Positions 16,871-26,404 of a DNA stretch of 64,000 bases are shown here, one piece after another (within the stretch, counting starts at the first letter, position 1; every line of letters begins with the position of its first letter). A program made the position numbers and the translations under genes. The DNA lies in the NCBI RefSeq assembly GCF_014695395.1, contig NZ_JACJOF010000038.1, positions 248,001 to 312,000 of the forward strand, read 5' to 3'. A model generated the notes under the pieces. It saw nothing but the letters and a program-made list of their open reading frames with translations. It made no database searches and was not told the origin of the DNA. This DNA comes from Nodosilinea sp. FACHB-131 (GTDB taxonomy: Bacteria > Cyanobacteriota > Cyanobacteriia > Phormidesmidales > Phormidesmidaceae).

Positions 16871-18892
16871 ATGAGCCATTCCACCTCTGTAGTGGAAGAA
16901 TTGCTGACCGCAATTCCCCAGCTGAGACCTAGCCTCTACTTCAAAACTTCTCTAACCGCGTTGTCCCACGCGATGGAAGATCACGTGCTGGCGGGGACGG
17001 CGAAGTTTTTAGTGATTGCTAGCTTTCAGCAGGAGCGGTTTTATTTGCAGGAGGCTAACCGCTATCTGCGCATTGCTGAGTTGACCGATCAGGTCTATGT
17101 GTTGTCAGCCCTGGGTACCAGTTTTGCTAGCCGCTCTGAGAACTACGAAACGATCGCCTTTGAACCCGACGATGCCCTTACCCAGGAGTGGCATCTAGTA
17201 GTGGTGGGGGCTGACTACAGCGCCTGCTTGATCTGTCGAGAGCGATCGCCCGTACCGGCCATTGACGGCCCCCACCTCGACCAAACCCGCCGGTTTGAGG
17301 GCGTGTGGACCCAGGATCGCTACGTCAGCCAGCGGGCGGCGGATATGCTGCTCGATCGCATTACCGGGTACCGCCCTGACCTGGCCGACAAAATTGCGAT
17401 CGCCCGCCAGCGCTACATCGACCCATCCCTAATGCCCACCGAACGCCTTGACGGCAGCGGCGGGCCTGATCCCTTTACTCAACGTCTGGTTACTTACCTG
17501 CAGGCCGGGCAGTACAAGCTGCTTAAAGCCTACAAAGCCATCACCGCCCAAGAGCGACGCGAGCGCTTGGTGAATTCCATTACCTCTGTGGTGCGGCAGT
17601 CGCTCAACGCCGACGAAATTTTTGCTAAAGCGGCCCAGGAACTGGGGCAGGCACTGCACGTATGCCGCTGCCTGATTTATCCCTGTAGCGCTACCGATGC
17701 CACGGTGGTGATTGCCCACCAGCACCTCAACAGCAAAGTCGAGTCGCTGCTGGGGGAGACCTGGCCCCTGGCCACCAATCCCCTGTTTGACTACATCCAA
17801 GACACCAAAGAAATTGTCGCCATCGCCGACACCCAAGACCGTGAGTCGCCCTTTCACTATGAGCTAGAGGCTATTCGGCCCCTGCTTGAGCGGTGGCAGA
17901 TTCAGTCGTGGCTAATTGTGCCCCTCACCTATCAGGGCCGCCTGGTGGGCATGATTGAGCTGCACCACTGCCTACCCCAGCCCTACGAATGGAGCGAAGA
18001 CGATACGGCCCTGGTGGATGCGATCGCCACCCAGCTCAGCGTAGCCATCATTCAGGCTGAGGCTTACGCTAACCTGCAGGATCTCAACCAGCAGCTCGAA
18101 GCCCTCGATCGCACCCGGGCCAACCTGATCGCCATTACCGGTCACGAGCTCCGCACTCCCCTCTCGACTATTCAGGTCTGTCTCGAAAGCCTGGCCACCG
18201 AGCCCGACATGCCCAACGAGCTGCGCCAGATTATGCTGCAGTCGGCCCTCGAAGATGCCGAGCGCATGCGCAAGCTGGTGCAAGATTTTCTCACCCTATC
18301 GCGGCTGGAAAGCGGTCGCGTCGAGTGGAACCTGGAGTCGCTCTCTATTCAAGAGTGCGTCGATTTGGCCCTCAGCAGCATCCACAGCAGCCAGGACAGT
18401 GCTGCCACGCCTGCGATTAAAGTCAAGATTCCTAAACAGGTGCCGCTGGTGCGCGCCGACGGCGAGTGGCTAGTCGAGGTGCTGGCTAAACTACTCGACA
18501 ACGCCCAAAAATTCACTCCTACCACCGGCAAAATCACCATTCAGGTGACTCGCTCTAGCCCTACCCACCTGCAAGTTACCGTAGCCGACACCGGGCGTGG
18601 CATTGAGCCTAGCCGCCTGCATGTGGTGTTCGATCGCTTTTATCAAGAAGAAGGGGCGCTGCGGCGAACCACCGGCGGTACGGGGCTGGGGCTGGCCATG
18701 TGCCGTCAAATTGTCGAGGGGCTGGGGGGCACGATCTGGGCCGAATCTGAGGGTAAAAACAAGGGTAGTCAGTTTCACTTCACCGTCCCCATTGCCCAAG
18801 GTAAGCTCGACAGCCGCAGCAATCGCTCTACCGGGGCCAAAAAACAGCCCGCTACCCTGCCCGGCAATCCCTCTGTGCTGCTCGATGATTAG
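16871..18892 (+). CDS. DICT-GAF sensor histidine kinase
   Basis: 673 residues. The N-terminal region (about 1-160) is a DICT sensory domain, a module typical of cyanobacterial signalling proteins (SLYFKTSLTALSHAMED, FLVIASFQQERFY). A GAF domain spans about 225-400, then a HisKA domain with the phosphoacceptor His425 in GHELRTPLS. The HATPase_c domain shows LDNAQKF, DTGRGI, FDRFYQEEG and GGTGLGLAMCRQIV. No membrane helix is seen, so it is a soluble sensor. There is no cognate response regulator adjacent, making it an orphan kinase. The ligand of the DICT domain is unknown. Confidence 0.92.
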   Translation: MSHSTSVVEELLTAIPQLRPSLYFKTSLTALSHAMEDHVLAGTAKFLVIASFQQERFYLQEANRYLRIAELTDQVYVLSALGTSFASRSENYETIAFEPDDALTQEWHLVVVGADYSACLICRERSPVPAIDGPHLDQTRRFEGVWTQDRYVSQRAADMLLDRITGYRPDLADKIAIARQRYIDPSLMPTERLDGSGGPDPFTQRLVTYLQAGQYKLLKAYKAITAQERRERLVNSITSVVRQSLNADEIFAKAAQELGQALHVCRCLIYPCSATDATVVIAHQHLNSKVESLLGETWPLATNPLFDYIQDTKEIVAIADTQDRESPFHYELEAIRPLLERWQIQSWLIVPLTYQGRLVGMIELHHCLPQPYEWSEDDTALVDAIATQLSVAIIQAEAYANLQDLNQQLEALDRTRANLIAITGHELRTPLSTIQVCLESLATEPDMPNELRQIMLQSALEDAERMRKLVQDFLTLSRLESGRVEWNLESLSIQECVDLALSSIHSSQDSAATPAIKVKIPKQVPLVRADGEWLVEVLAKLLDNAQKFTPTTGKITIQVTRSSPTHLQVTVADTGRGIEPSRLHVVFDRFYQEEGALRRTTGGTGLGLAMCRQIVEGLGGTIWAESEGKNKGSQFHFTVPIAQGKLDSRSNRSTGAKKQPATLPGNPSVLLDD

Positions 18893-18959
18893 GGCTCAGC
18901 GATGTCTCAGTGCCCTGCTGTTGGGCTACTAAGGCTGCTGACGGGGGCAAGGGCATGGC

Positions 18960-20300
18960 ATGATGGCCGTATCTGATCCGCGAAATTCGAGTCTGGGTAT
19001 GGGCGACTCTCCACAACCTAATCCCTCCAACGACAGCTCGTCGTGGGCTTCTCCAGTGCTGGAAGCCTGGCAGCTGCTGCGCGATCGCATCGGTCAGCTC
19101 CGACCTGACCAGCAGCTCAGCCGCTGGTTTAACATCGATGACGACAAAGTGGTCGAAATCCTGGCGGCGGTGCGCGAGCAGTTGCCCACCACTGAAGCCC
19201 TGCTGATTGGCAAACCCCAGGCCGGCAAAAGCTCCATTGTGCGGGGGTTGACCGGGGTTTCAGCCGATATTATCGGGCAGGGTTTCAAGCCCCACACCCA
19301 GAACACCCAGCGCTACGCCTACCCCTCCGAAGATCTGCCCCTGCTGATCTTTACCGATACCGTAGGGCTAGGGGATGTGACCCAGGCCACCGAGGCCATC
19401 ATTGCCGAGCTAGTCAACAATCTCAACAGTGAGACCCGTACGGCCCGCATTTTGGTGTTGACGGTCAAAATCAACGATTTTGCCACCGACACTCTGCGCC
19501 AAATCGCTGCTCGTCTGCGTCAGCAGTTTCCTACCGTGCCCTGCCTGCTGGTGGTCACCTCCAGCCATGAGGTTTATCCGCCAGCACTGGACAATCACCC
19601 GCCCTACCCGCCCGAGCTTGAGGCCGTGCATCGTCCTTTTCAAGCGGTGCAGGCCAACTTTGAGGGATTGGTCGATCGCACTGTGCTGATCGACTTCACC
19701 CTGGACGAAGACGGCTTTGACCCTGTGTTCTACGGCCTCGACGCGATGCGCGACGCCCTAGCCGACCTGCTGCCCGAGGCCGAGGCCCAGGCGCTTTACC
19801 AACTGCTGGACGAGCAGGCCGAGGCCACCAATCAGTTAGGTAACCTCTACCGTGACGTGGGGCGACACTATATGTCAGCCTTTGCCATCATGGCCGCTAC
19901 CCTAGCGGCGGTGCCCCTACCCTTTGCCACTATGCCGGTGCTGACAGCGCTTCAGGTTTCCATGGTGGTGCTGTTGGGCAAGCTCTACGGCCAAACCCTG
20001 AGCCCTTCCCAAGCTGGCGGCCTGATTAGCGCGATCGCAGGTGGCTTTTTTGCCCAAGCCGTCGGGCGAGAGCTGATCAAATTTGTCCCCGGCTTTGGCA
20101 GCGTGATTGCGGCCTCCTGGGCCTTCGCCTATACCTGGGCGCTAGGAGAAGGAGCCTGCGTTTACTTCGGCGACCTGATGGGAGGCAAAAAGCCTGACCC
20201 TAAAAAGATTCAGACTGCTATGCAAGAAGCTTTCACTGCGGCTAAAGATCGCTTCAAAGGCAGCGCTTCAGAAACTAGCCTATCTGATCCCAACGCCTAG
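18960..20300 (+). CDS. GTPase with C-terminal DUF697 membrane domain
   Basis: 446 residues. A P-loop GKPQAGKSS occupies 84-92, and switch II DTVGLGD follows, so nucleotide binding is likely. The usual NKxD specificity motif is replaced by a VVTSSHE segment. The C-terminal part carries two or three hydrophobic helices (AFAIMAATLAAVPLPFATMPV, GLISAIAGGFFAQAVG, GSVIAASWAFAYTWALGEG in pieces), resembling DUF697, found in Era/Der-like GTPases linked to membranes. It lies 67 bp after the DICT kinase on the same strand. Its stop codon overlaps the stop of the convergent PTPA-CTERM gene. Cellular role unknown. Confidence 0.8.
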   Translation: MMAVSDPRNSSLGMGDSPQPNPSNDSSSWASPVLEAWQLLRDRIGQLRPDQQLSRWFNIDDDKVVEILAAVREQLPTTEALLIGKPQAGKSSIVRGLTGVSADIIGQGFKPHTQNTQRYAYPSEDLPLLIFTDTVGLGDVTQATEAIIAELVNNLNSETRTARILVLTVKINDFATDTLRQIAARLRQQFPTVPCLLVVTSSHEVYPPALDNHPPYPPELEAVHRPFQAVQANFEGLVDRTVLIDFTLDEDGFDPVFYGLDAMRDALADLLPEAEAQALYQLLDEQAEATNQLGNLYRDVGRHYMSAFAIMAATLAAVPLPFATMPVLTALQVSMVVLLGKLYGQTLSPSQAGGLISAIAGGFFAQAVGRELIKFVPGFGSVIAASWAFAYTWALGEGACVYFGDLMGGKKPDPKKIQTAMQEAFTAAKDRFKGSASETSLSDPNA

Positions 20301-20971
20301 CGCCGTGTTTTATCTGCTCGACCGTCCTCACGGCGCTGGCGCAGAGCTGCCAAACCCATGCCCACTAGTCCAGGCAGCAGCGCCGGGGTCGGTACAGGGG
20401 TGGGCCCAGGGGTTGGTTCCACCTCCAGATCAATTTTGAAACCCAGCTGCCCAGGAATTAGGGTGAGGTTGGGCTGATCCACTGGGGCAAAGCCTAGTGG
20501 AAAAACCACATCAATCCAATTGTCTGCCACCCGTGTAATCACCGGGTTGTTACTAAAAGCCAAGCTGCTTGCGAGAGGTGTAACCGTAAAGCCAGTCACT
20601 CTGTTCTGGCCTGGCAAACCAAAGCTGGGTGCCTTAAATCTATAGATGTCATCCCCAGAAGTGACATTGCCAAATAGAGAATTTAGGGTAAACGAGATCG
20701 AGTTGTTACCGAGATTAATATCCCAAATGCCACCAAATCGGCTTAATTCAGGGTCGGTGGTATCTGAGCTAACCACAACATCGATGGGTCCCTGCTCAAT
20801 AGGCACACTTCCTCCGTAGGGAATCTTTGTTGATGTCCCAGGGAATACGAGAAAGTTCTCGGCAGTAACTTGGCTATTCAGTGAGAACGCTTGAGCAGAG
20901 TTTGTCCACGAGATACCTAGAGTCAGAGCGACACCGACCCCAAGGCCGACGCCTATGAGTCTCTCCTTCAT
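20297..20971 (-). CDS. PTPA-CTERM sorting-domain exported protein
   Basis: 224 residues from the ATG at 20971. A signal peptide (MKERLIGVGLGVGVALTLG, ending AQAFS) precedes a beta-rich mid-region with many Asn/Ser/Thr. The C-terminus has the sorting signal PTPALLPGLVGMG, a hydrophobic helix and an RQRRE basic end: the cyanobacterial PTPA variant of PEP-CTERM signals read by exosortases. The preceding Pro/Thr-rich PTPGPTPVP is the spacer. It is probably an extracellular or surface protein. No exosortase gene is in the window. The stop overlaps the convergent GTPase stop by four bases. Confidence 0.85.
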   Translation of the reverse strand: MKERLIGVGLGVGVALTLGISWTNSAQAFSLNSQVTAENFLVFPGTSTKIPYGGSVPIEQGPIDVVVSSDTTDPELSRFGGIWDINLGNNSISFTLNSLFGNVTSGDDIYRFKAPSFGLPGQNRVTGFTVTPLASSLAFSNNPVITRVADNWIDVVFPLGFAPVDQPNLTLIPGQLGFKIDLEVEPTPGPTPVPTPALLPGLVGMGLAALRQRREDGRADKTRR

Positions 20972-21312
20972 CTGCTTCTCCAGAACGGGGGCTTTAAACA
21001 ACTACGAGAGGCAGATGCACAATCCGGGTGACTCGCGGGCAAACTTGCGGCTTTAGCGCGGTTCATACTCCGCTCACGTTCTAGCAAAAAACACGGAGAT
21101 AGGACTTAGACCAGGTCAGAAAGTTTACCGTTTCTTGACAGACCTATCAGTATTTGCAGGCGATCGCCCCCGCGGTGAAACCATGGCGGTAAACCAAACT
21201 TTTCAGAAATTTGGCTGGGCAATTTGACACAAAAGCTCTCAGGCGTGTCAACCGATACAGTGTATCAACCGAGTTCAATTCAACCTATAGACAGAAAATC
21301 TCAGGAAGGCCC
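20972..21312. other. Intergenic region between PTPA-CTERM gene and GAF-LuxR gene
   Basis: About 340 bases between divergent genes. A TTGACA hexamer is at 21135-21140 without a well-placed -10. GTTTACCG (21123-21130) and CGGTAAAC (21187-21194) form a separated 8-bp inverted repeat. AGGAAGG at 21302-21308 is the ribosome site that decides the GTG start of the next gene. No gene seen. Confidence 0.5.
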
Positions 21313-22761
21313 GTGACTGCTGCTCCCGCAGGTGTGGAAAGCCCCAGCGTTGATTTGCCTAACCAAACTCGGCTGCTGCTCGATTTGCAGCGGGTTAATA
21401 GAATTGCCCAACGGCTGTCGGGATGCCTCGATGTAGAGACCATTGCCCGGTGCATAACCAATGGGTTGGTCGACCAGTTTGGCTGCGCATTTGCTCGGAT
21501 CTGGGTTGTAGAACCGGAGCAAACTGCTCTCCGACTGGTGGCCTCTTCGGGGTTATACACCCACACCAACGGCTTCTTTGCGCGAGTGCCTATGGGGGCC
21601 TATAAGGTTGGTAAGATTGCCCAAAACCGAGTTCCCTTTCTCAGCAATCGCCTAGCCGAAGAAGCCTGGGTTAAGGATCGAGACTGGGCGATCGCCAACA
21701 ATATCCAGGGGTTTGCGGGCTATCCGCTGATGACCGGCGATCGCGTCATTGGCGTGCTGGCAACCTTTAGTCGCAGCCCCATGGCAGCCGAGTTTTTAGA
21801 GGTATTGCAGGTGCTCTGCATGACTGCCACCATTGCCCTCGACGCGGCGCTGAGCGTTGAAACCAAATCCATGGGCTCAGCGGCCGTCTTGGCCCAGCGC
21901 TCCACCCTATCTGACCAACTGGCAACAATTTTGAAGACTACCACGATGGCGTTGGTGGGTACCGAAATGGCGCTGCCAGCTTCTATGAGCCACGTCTTTG
22001 TGCAGTTAGCTGAGCTACTGGACGAGTTTAACTGTGACTATGCTCGGCTGGTCTACGGTGCGACCGACGTCGTGTTGGAAGCGATCGTAGCGATACCGAC
22101 TGCCGATGGAGCCCAAGCTGCTGCCGATGCGGTGGCTCAGTGGCGATCGCGCTGTCACCAACTGCGGTTTATGGCTACCTGCCTGGGGGGCAGCCTACAA
22201 ACCCAGCCTGGCCCCCAGCAGCAGATGGTGCAAATTACTCTGCAAACTCCCTACACCAGCGGGCGGCTAGGGGCGAAGGTCAGTATTCAGTGCTCCACAG
22301 CCCTGGTGCAGGTAGCCCTTACCTGCATGGCCTACAAGGCTCGGCTGACGGTGTGCGACCCCTTTGATCCGGAGGCCGTCGTGATTACCGACAGCGAACC
22401 TACTGCTCAGGGGGCGACCTGCACTATCTGGGTGCGAGTTAAGGCGTTGCCACCACCGTCGGCTCAGGCGGTGATCGATTGGACGATAGATGTTGAGCAA
22501 CTGCGACAGGTTGTCCAGCGGGTTAGCCAGGGGCAACCGGTGGAAGCAACCTCCAGCGACCCTAGCTACCCGCGTCCGTCTGAGCGAGAGCGAGAGATTA
22601 TGGCGCTGCTGGCACAGGGGCTGCGCGATCGAGACATTGCCGCCCGCCTCTACATCAGCGAGAGTACGGTAAAGTTCCACATCAACAATAGCCTCACCAA
22701 GCTACAGGCGAAGAACCGCTACCAGGCCGTCTACCAAGCCGCCATCCAAGGGTGGATCTAA
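21313..22761 (+). CDS. GAF-domain LuxR-type transcriptional regulator
   Basis: 482 residues from the GTG at 21313, chosen because AGGAAGG sits just upstream. An N-terminal GAF domain spans about 20-185 (LSGCLDVETIARCITNGLVDQFG, FAGYPLMTGDRVIGVLATF in pieces). A middle region of about 200 residues is unrecognised. The C-terminal 65 residues are a LuxR/GerE helix-turn-helix (SEREREIMALLAQGLRDRDIA, ISESTVKFHINN). It lacks a receiver domain, so activity is probably controlled by ligand or partner binding to the GAF domain. It stands alone; targets are unknown. Confidence 0.88.
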   Translation: MTAAPAGVESPSVDLPNQTRLLLDLQRVNRIAQRLSGCLDVETIARCITNGLVDQFGCAFARIWVVEPEQTALRLVASSGLYTHTNGFFARVPMGAYKVGKIAQNRVPFLSNRLAEEAWVKDRDWAIANNIQGFAGYPLMTGDRVIGVLATFSRSPMAAEFLEVLQVLCMTATIALDAALSVETKSMGSAAVLAQRSTLSDQLATILKTTTMALVGTEMALPASMSHVFVQLAELLDEFNCDYARLVYGATDVVLEAIVAIPTADGAQAAADAVAQWRSRCHQLRFMATCLGGSLQTQPGPQQQMVQITLQTPYTSGRLGAKVSIQCSTALVQVALTCMAYKARLTVCDPFDPEAVVITDSEPTAQGATCTIWVRVKALPPPSAQAVIDWTIDVEQLRQVVQRVSQGQPVEATSSDPSYPRPSEREREIMALLAQGLRDRDIAARLYISESTVKFHINNSLTKLQAKNRYQAVYQAAIQGWI

Positions 22762-22865
22762 CCACAAATAGCTCCAAGGCCCGAGCCCCAAGGATTTCGG
22801 CAGATGCGAAATGGGTACAGTAACTCTACACGTGAGCCAGACACCTAGCTTCAGGAGCGCGACCA

Positions 22866-23168
22866 ATGGATGATCTGATTAGCCTTCTCGTTCAAATTCT
22901 CATTGCCATGGCCTGCGCGTGCGCCGCCAATATCTTGGTACCTAGACAAGTGCCCGGCAAGCTATTTGGCCTCGTGCTGATTGGCCTGATCGGCGTATTT
23001 GTCGGGCAGTGGGTCGCCGACTATCTGCTTCAGCAATACAGCTTTAGCCTGCCCTGGCTGACCTGGAGCTTCCAGGGCGTACCGCTGGTGCCATCGATCA
23101 TCGGTTCGACCATTGTGCTCTATATAGTCACAGCGTTTTTAAGTTGGGGCCGCTATGGCAATCGGTAG
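22866..23168 (+). CDS. GlsB/YeaQ/YmgE-like small membrane protein
   Basis: 100 residues with three hydrophobic helices (LISLLVQILIAMACACAANIL, FGLVLIGLIGVFVGQWVA, and SIIGSTIVLYIVTAFLSW). The pattern resembles the transglycosylase-associated/GlsB family of small stress-linked membrane proteins, but the usual GxxAGWLA signature is degenerate, so the family assignment is moderate. GGAGCG precedes the start by about six bases. It is convergent with the sulfite-oxidase-like gene, two bases apart. Confidence 0.7.
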   Translation: MDDLISLLVQILIAMACACAANILVPRQVPGKLFGLVLIGLIGVFVGQWVADYLLQQYSFSLPWLTWSFQGVPLVPSIIGSTIVLYIVTAFLSWGRYGNR

Positions 23169-23170
23169 GG

Positions 23171-23767
23171 CTAGCGATCGCTGTAGCGCTCTTCCGCCCA
23201 CGGTTCGCCCCGCTCGTGATAGCCGTTGCGCTCCCAAAAACCCAGGGCCGGGGCCGCAAGAAACTCCACGCCGCTGATCCATTTGGCGCTCTTCCAGGCG
23301 TAAAGGTGGGGCACCACTAGACGCATAGGACCACCATGCTCGGCAGGCAAAGGCTCACCTTCTAGAGTGTGGGCAAAAAAGTTTTTGGGTAGAACAAAGT
23401 CGGCCAGGGTTAGGTTGGTGGTATAGCCACCGTAGCAGTGCAGCATGACGTGGGTTGCCTCGGGCTCGATCGCCAACTGCTCCATTACGTCAGTGACGTG
23501 CACGCCGCGCCAGGTTACATCCAGCTTTGACCAGGTCGTCACGCAGTGAAAGTCAGCGGTGAACTCCGCCTGGGGCAGTGCCATCATTTCGTCCCAGGTA
23601 AAGGTTTTAGCCTGGGCTAGGCCTGTGATGCTTAAGGTCCAGTCGGCCTGAGCAACGTGGGGCGTCTCGCCGTAGGTGAGCACCGGAAAACCCTTAGCCA
23701 AATGCTGACCGGGGGGAACGCGATCGGCTAGCTCCGCGCCTGGTTTGTGGAAAAACTTGCCGGCCAT
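23171..23767 (-). CDS. Sulfite-oxidase-like molybdopterin oxidoreductase
   Basis: 198 residues from the ATG at 23767. Oxidoreductase of the molybdopterin-binding (SUOX/MsrP core) family. Seen: FHCVTTWS with the Cys expected to ligate molybdenum, the preceding LPQAEFTADFHC segment, WRGVHVTDVM, HVMLHCYGGYTTN, and EHGGPMRLVVPHLYAWKSAKW, the family C-terminal signature. No twin-arginine signal is present, unlike MsrP, so it is probably cytosolic. No heme partner is adjacent. Substrate unknown. Confidence 0.9.
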   Translation of the reverse strand: MAGKFFHKPGAELADRVPPGQHLAKGFPVLTYGETPHVAQADWTLSITGLAQAKTFTWDEMMALPQAEFTADFHCVTTWSKLDVTWRGVHVTDVMEQLAIEPEATHVMLHCYGGYTTNLTLADFVLPKNFFAHTLEGEPLPAEHGGPMRLVVPHLYAWKSAKWISGVEFLAAPALGFWERNGYHERGEPWAEERYSDR

Positions 23768-23815
23768 GGTGCCTCGCAAATTAGGGCACCTCTATTGTTA
23801 CCCAGATCTGAGTTC

Positions 23816-23968
23816 CTAGGCAGCGCGATCGCGAATTAGGCGCTTCAACCAGTGGCGCGATCGCACGTCTACGTAGGCTTTACAGCTAGAGCACCGGCGG
23901 ATACCGCGCACCCCAATGCGCAGTAGTTGGCGATTGTTGCAGTGAGGACAGGGGCGTTGCTGAGCCAT
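23816..23968 (-). CDS. 50-residue zinc-ribbon protein
   Basis: Small open frame from the ATG at 23966-23968 to the TAG at 23816-23818. It encodes 50 residues with two Cys pairs, CPHC near the N-terminus and CSSC about 16 residues later, giving a rubredoxin/zinc-ribbon knuckle. The C-terminus is rich in Arg (VRSRHWLKRLIRDR). The pattern CPxC-x15-CSSCKAY resembles IS1/InsA-like or small regulator ribbons, but it is too short to place. It lies 48 bp upstream of the sulfite-oxidase-like start on the same strand, so it may be cotranscribed. Coding is inferred from the intact frame and paired cysteines. Confidence 0.65.
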   Translation of the reverse strand: MAQQRPCPHCNNRQLLRIGVRGIRRCSSCKAYVDVRSRHWLKRLIRDRAA

Positions 23969-24150
23969 AACTTATCTGGAGAAGAACTGCACCTAACAAA
24001 ATTGGTCGCGTAGGGGAGGTGCGCCCGTCATAGACCGATCTAGAGCACCATCGCTCTATCATCATTGTGACGGTTTGCCCTTGCCTGTTAGAGTGCCCAG
24101 AGACAGAGCCTAAATTGTCTATGGGCTTACCTTCGCAATGGCATTGCCCC

Positions 24151-24192
24151 AAAAAAACGCTGCACCCTAGCCCTGAGGCCAGAGTGCAGCGT
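24151..24192 (-). terminator. Rho-independent terminator after ndhD
   Basis: Read on the minus strand: stem ACGCTGCAC / GTGCAGCGT (nine perfect pairs) with an 18-base loop, followed by a run of seven T. It lies 26 bases beyond the ndhD stop. Confidence 0.9.
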
Positions 24193-24218
24193 CAATTAAC
24201 TGACTAACCCGTCTGGGT

Positions 24219-25829
24219 CTAGTCGATTTGAGCGGCCAGAACAGTGGGCAGTTCAGCCACTGTCACCTGAGGAGCCACTAACACATGGGCGTAAAGCGAC
24301 GAGGTTGGGGCCGATGCTAACAGGGTATGTTGCACACGGCTAGCCACTTCAACAGTCTTGGCATCGTAAACCTGAGTGGCCAGCTTGGGATAGAGACCAA
24401 TCCCAATGATTGGTACCAGCAGACAGGCCGCTACGAAAGCTTCACGGGGGCGAATATCGATGATATTGGGCACCTTGGCCACCACCTTGCCCGCGTCACC
24501 GTAGAAAATGCGGCGCAGCATAGAGAGCAGGTAAATGGGCGACAGCACCACGCCGACAGCAGCACCAACAATAACTACGGTCTTAAAGGTCGTGCTGTAG
24601 ACATCGCTGGTAGCCATACCGAGGAACACCGCGATCTCGCTGACAAACCCGCTCATGCCGGGCAGGGCCAGAGACGCCATCGAAGCAGCGGTAAAGAACG
24701 CAAAGCTGGTGGGCATCTTGCGGGCTATACCACCCATCTCATCCATGTCGAGGGTGTGGGTGCGCTCGTAGGTCACCCCAGACAAAAAGAACATCACCGC
24801 TGCAATCAGTCCGTGGGAAATCATTTGCAGCATAGCGCCACTCATCCCTAAGGTCGTGAAAGCCGAGCAACCGATGAGTACAAAGCCCATATGGGCTACC
24901 GACGAGTAGGCCATGCGGCGTTTGAGGTTATCTTGGCCGAAGGCAGTCATCGAGGCATAAATTACGTTGATTACGCCAAGGATAGCCAGCACGGGGGCGA
25001 AGTAGAGATGTGCGTCGGGTAGCATCTCAATATTCATGCGAATCAGGCCATAGCCTGCCATCTTTAGCAGTACCCCAGCCAAGATCATTGATACAGCAGC
25101 GGGGGCTTCGCTGTGGGCATCAGGTAGCCAGGTGTGCAGCGGAAAAATTGGCAATTTGACCGCAAAGGCTACTAAGAAAGCTGCGTAGACCAGGAGCTGG
25201 AAGGTTAAGCTGTAGTCTTTTTGGGCCAGCTCCGTCAGGTTAAAGGTAACGGTATCGCCATAGAAAGCCATGGCCAAGGCTGCCACCAAAATGAAGACAG
25301 AACCAATGGCAGTGTAGAGAATAAATTTAGTTGCAGCATAGAGGCGTTTTTTGCCGCCCCAAATGGAAATCAGCAGGTAAACCGGCACCAGCTCTAATTC
25401 CCACATCAAAAAGAACATCACCAGATCCTGGGCCAAAAAGACCCCAACCTGGGCGCTGTACATCACCAGCAGCAGGCTGAAGTAGAGGCGAGGACGGTGG
25501 GTGATATTCCACGACGCCAAAATAGCTAGGGTTGTCACCAGACCACTCAGCACCACCAGCGGCATGGCCAGGCCATCGGCCCCGAGTGACCAAGTGATGC
25601 CGACTTGGGGTACCCAGTCATAGCGTTCTACCAGCTGTAGGCCGGGCTGGTTGAGATTGTAAAAGTTAATAAACGTGTAGAGAATTAGCGAAAACTCGAT
25701 GAAGCCAATGCCCAGGGCGTACCAGCGCAGAGTTTGCCCGTTGCGATTGGGCAGCACCGGTATCGGCAAAATCGCCAGTAAAGGCAATAGAACTAGGGTC
25801 GTTAGCCACGGAAATTGCTCGGTTAGCAT
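24219..25829 (-). CDS. ndhD: NAD(P)H-quinone oxidoreductase chain 4 (NdhD)
   Basis: 536-residue proton-pumping antiporter-like subunit of the thylakoid NDH-1 complex, used in cyclic electron flow and respiration. About 14 membrane helices. Family motifs: [53 protein letters not shown] in part (with the helix-broken Lys/His), and [13 protein letters not shown]. The sequence is of the NdhD1/D2 type rather than the CO2-uptake D3/D4 types, judged only from general similarity. No ndhF is adjacent. A 575-bp leader precedes it and a strong terminator follows. Confidence 0.93.
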   Translation of the reverse strand: MLTEQFPWLTTLVLLPLLAILPIPVLPNRNGQTLRWYALGIGFIEFSLILYTFINFYNLNQPGLQLVERYDWVPQVGITWSLGADGLAMPLVVLSGLVTTLAILASWNITHRPRLYFSLLLVMYSAQVGVFLAQDLVMFFLMWELELVPVYLLISIWGGKKRLYAATKFILYTAIGSVFILVAALAMAFYGDTVTFNLTELAQKDYSLTFQLLVYAAFLVAFAVKLPIFPLHTWLPDAHSEAPAAVSMILAGVLLKMAGYGLIRMNIEMLPDAHLYFAPVLAILGVINVIYASMTAFGQDNLKRRMAYSSVAHMGFVLIGCSAFTTLGMSGAMLQMISHGLIAAVMFFLSGVTYERTHTLDMDEMGGIARKMPTSFAFFTAASMASLALPGMSGFVSEIAVFLGMATSDVYSTTFKTVVIVGAAVGVVLSPIYLLSMLRRIFYGDAGKVVAKVPNIIDIRPREAFVAACLLVPIIGIGLYPKLATQVYDAKTVEVASRVQHTLLASAPTSSLYAHVLVAPQVTVAELPTVLAAQID

Positions 25830-26404
25830 GACAATTCGCGTGAGTAGTACTACAGAAACAGCCAGCGCATTCAGATTCCGGTTTTAGTGTCTGATTCGAG
25901 GCGGACACACACCCATGCGTAGACATCCAGAGAAGACGAGCTACAAATGCTGTTCGCGGCGGCCTACCCTAGGCAGGAGGTCGGAGGACTTCAGCGAGCG
26001 AGTCGGAGCCTAAAAGGCACGACGAAGTAACAAACCGGACTGCAAGATCGATAGAGAGATATACCTATCTTCGCGCCCGTCCCCAGTATAGGAAACTTAA
26101 TAAACATTTGATAAGTAATTTCTGCCCAAAATTGCAAAATATTGATGTCTTAAGGGCTGCTGTGAAGGCTGCACAAGCATTTCAGGCGCTTTTCACACTT
26201 GAATTAATTGAAGTAAACACTCACATTTAGATAAGTCAATACCTAAAACGTTACATTTGCCCGCGCTCGTCTGGACCGCAGGCGGAACGTCGTAGCCTCA
26301 TGGGCGGGATTCCTATGGCCTCAAGAAGTCTTAATTTACTGAGCTGTCAGTCGGGACACAGCTCCAACACTTTGCAATCTGTAGGGGCTAGTGGTCCAGT
26401 GTGG
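25830..26404. other. Long intergenic region upstream of ndhD
   Basis: 575 bases between the ndhD start and the thrB stop on the same strand, with an AT-rich central part (about 26090-26250). This size suggests an extended leader or an unannotated small RNA. I found no conserved riboswitch motif, Yfr1-type ACTCCTCACAC or tRNA. A short GCC-TAAAA-GGC hairpin lies near 26010. Confidence 0.5.

Noticed and set aside
21123-21194. Separated 8-bp inverted repeat GTTTACCG / CGGTAAAC before the GAF-LuxR gene
   Set aside because: Arms are short and 56 bases apart, which can occur by chance; noted only in the intergenic entry.
25890-25915. Sequence resembling a tRNA T-loop (ATTCGAGGCGG)
   Set aside because: No acceptor, D or anticodon stem can be formed around it.
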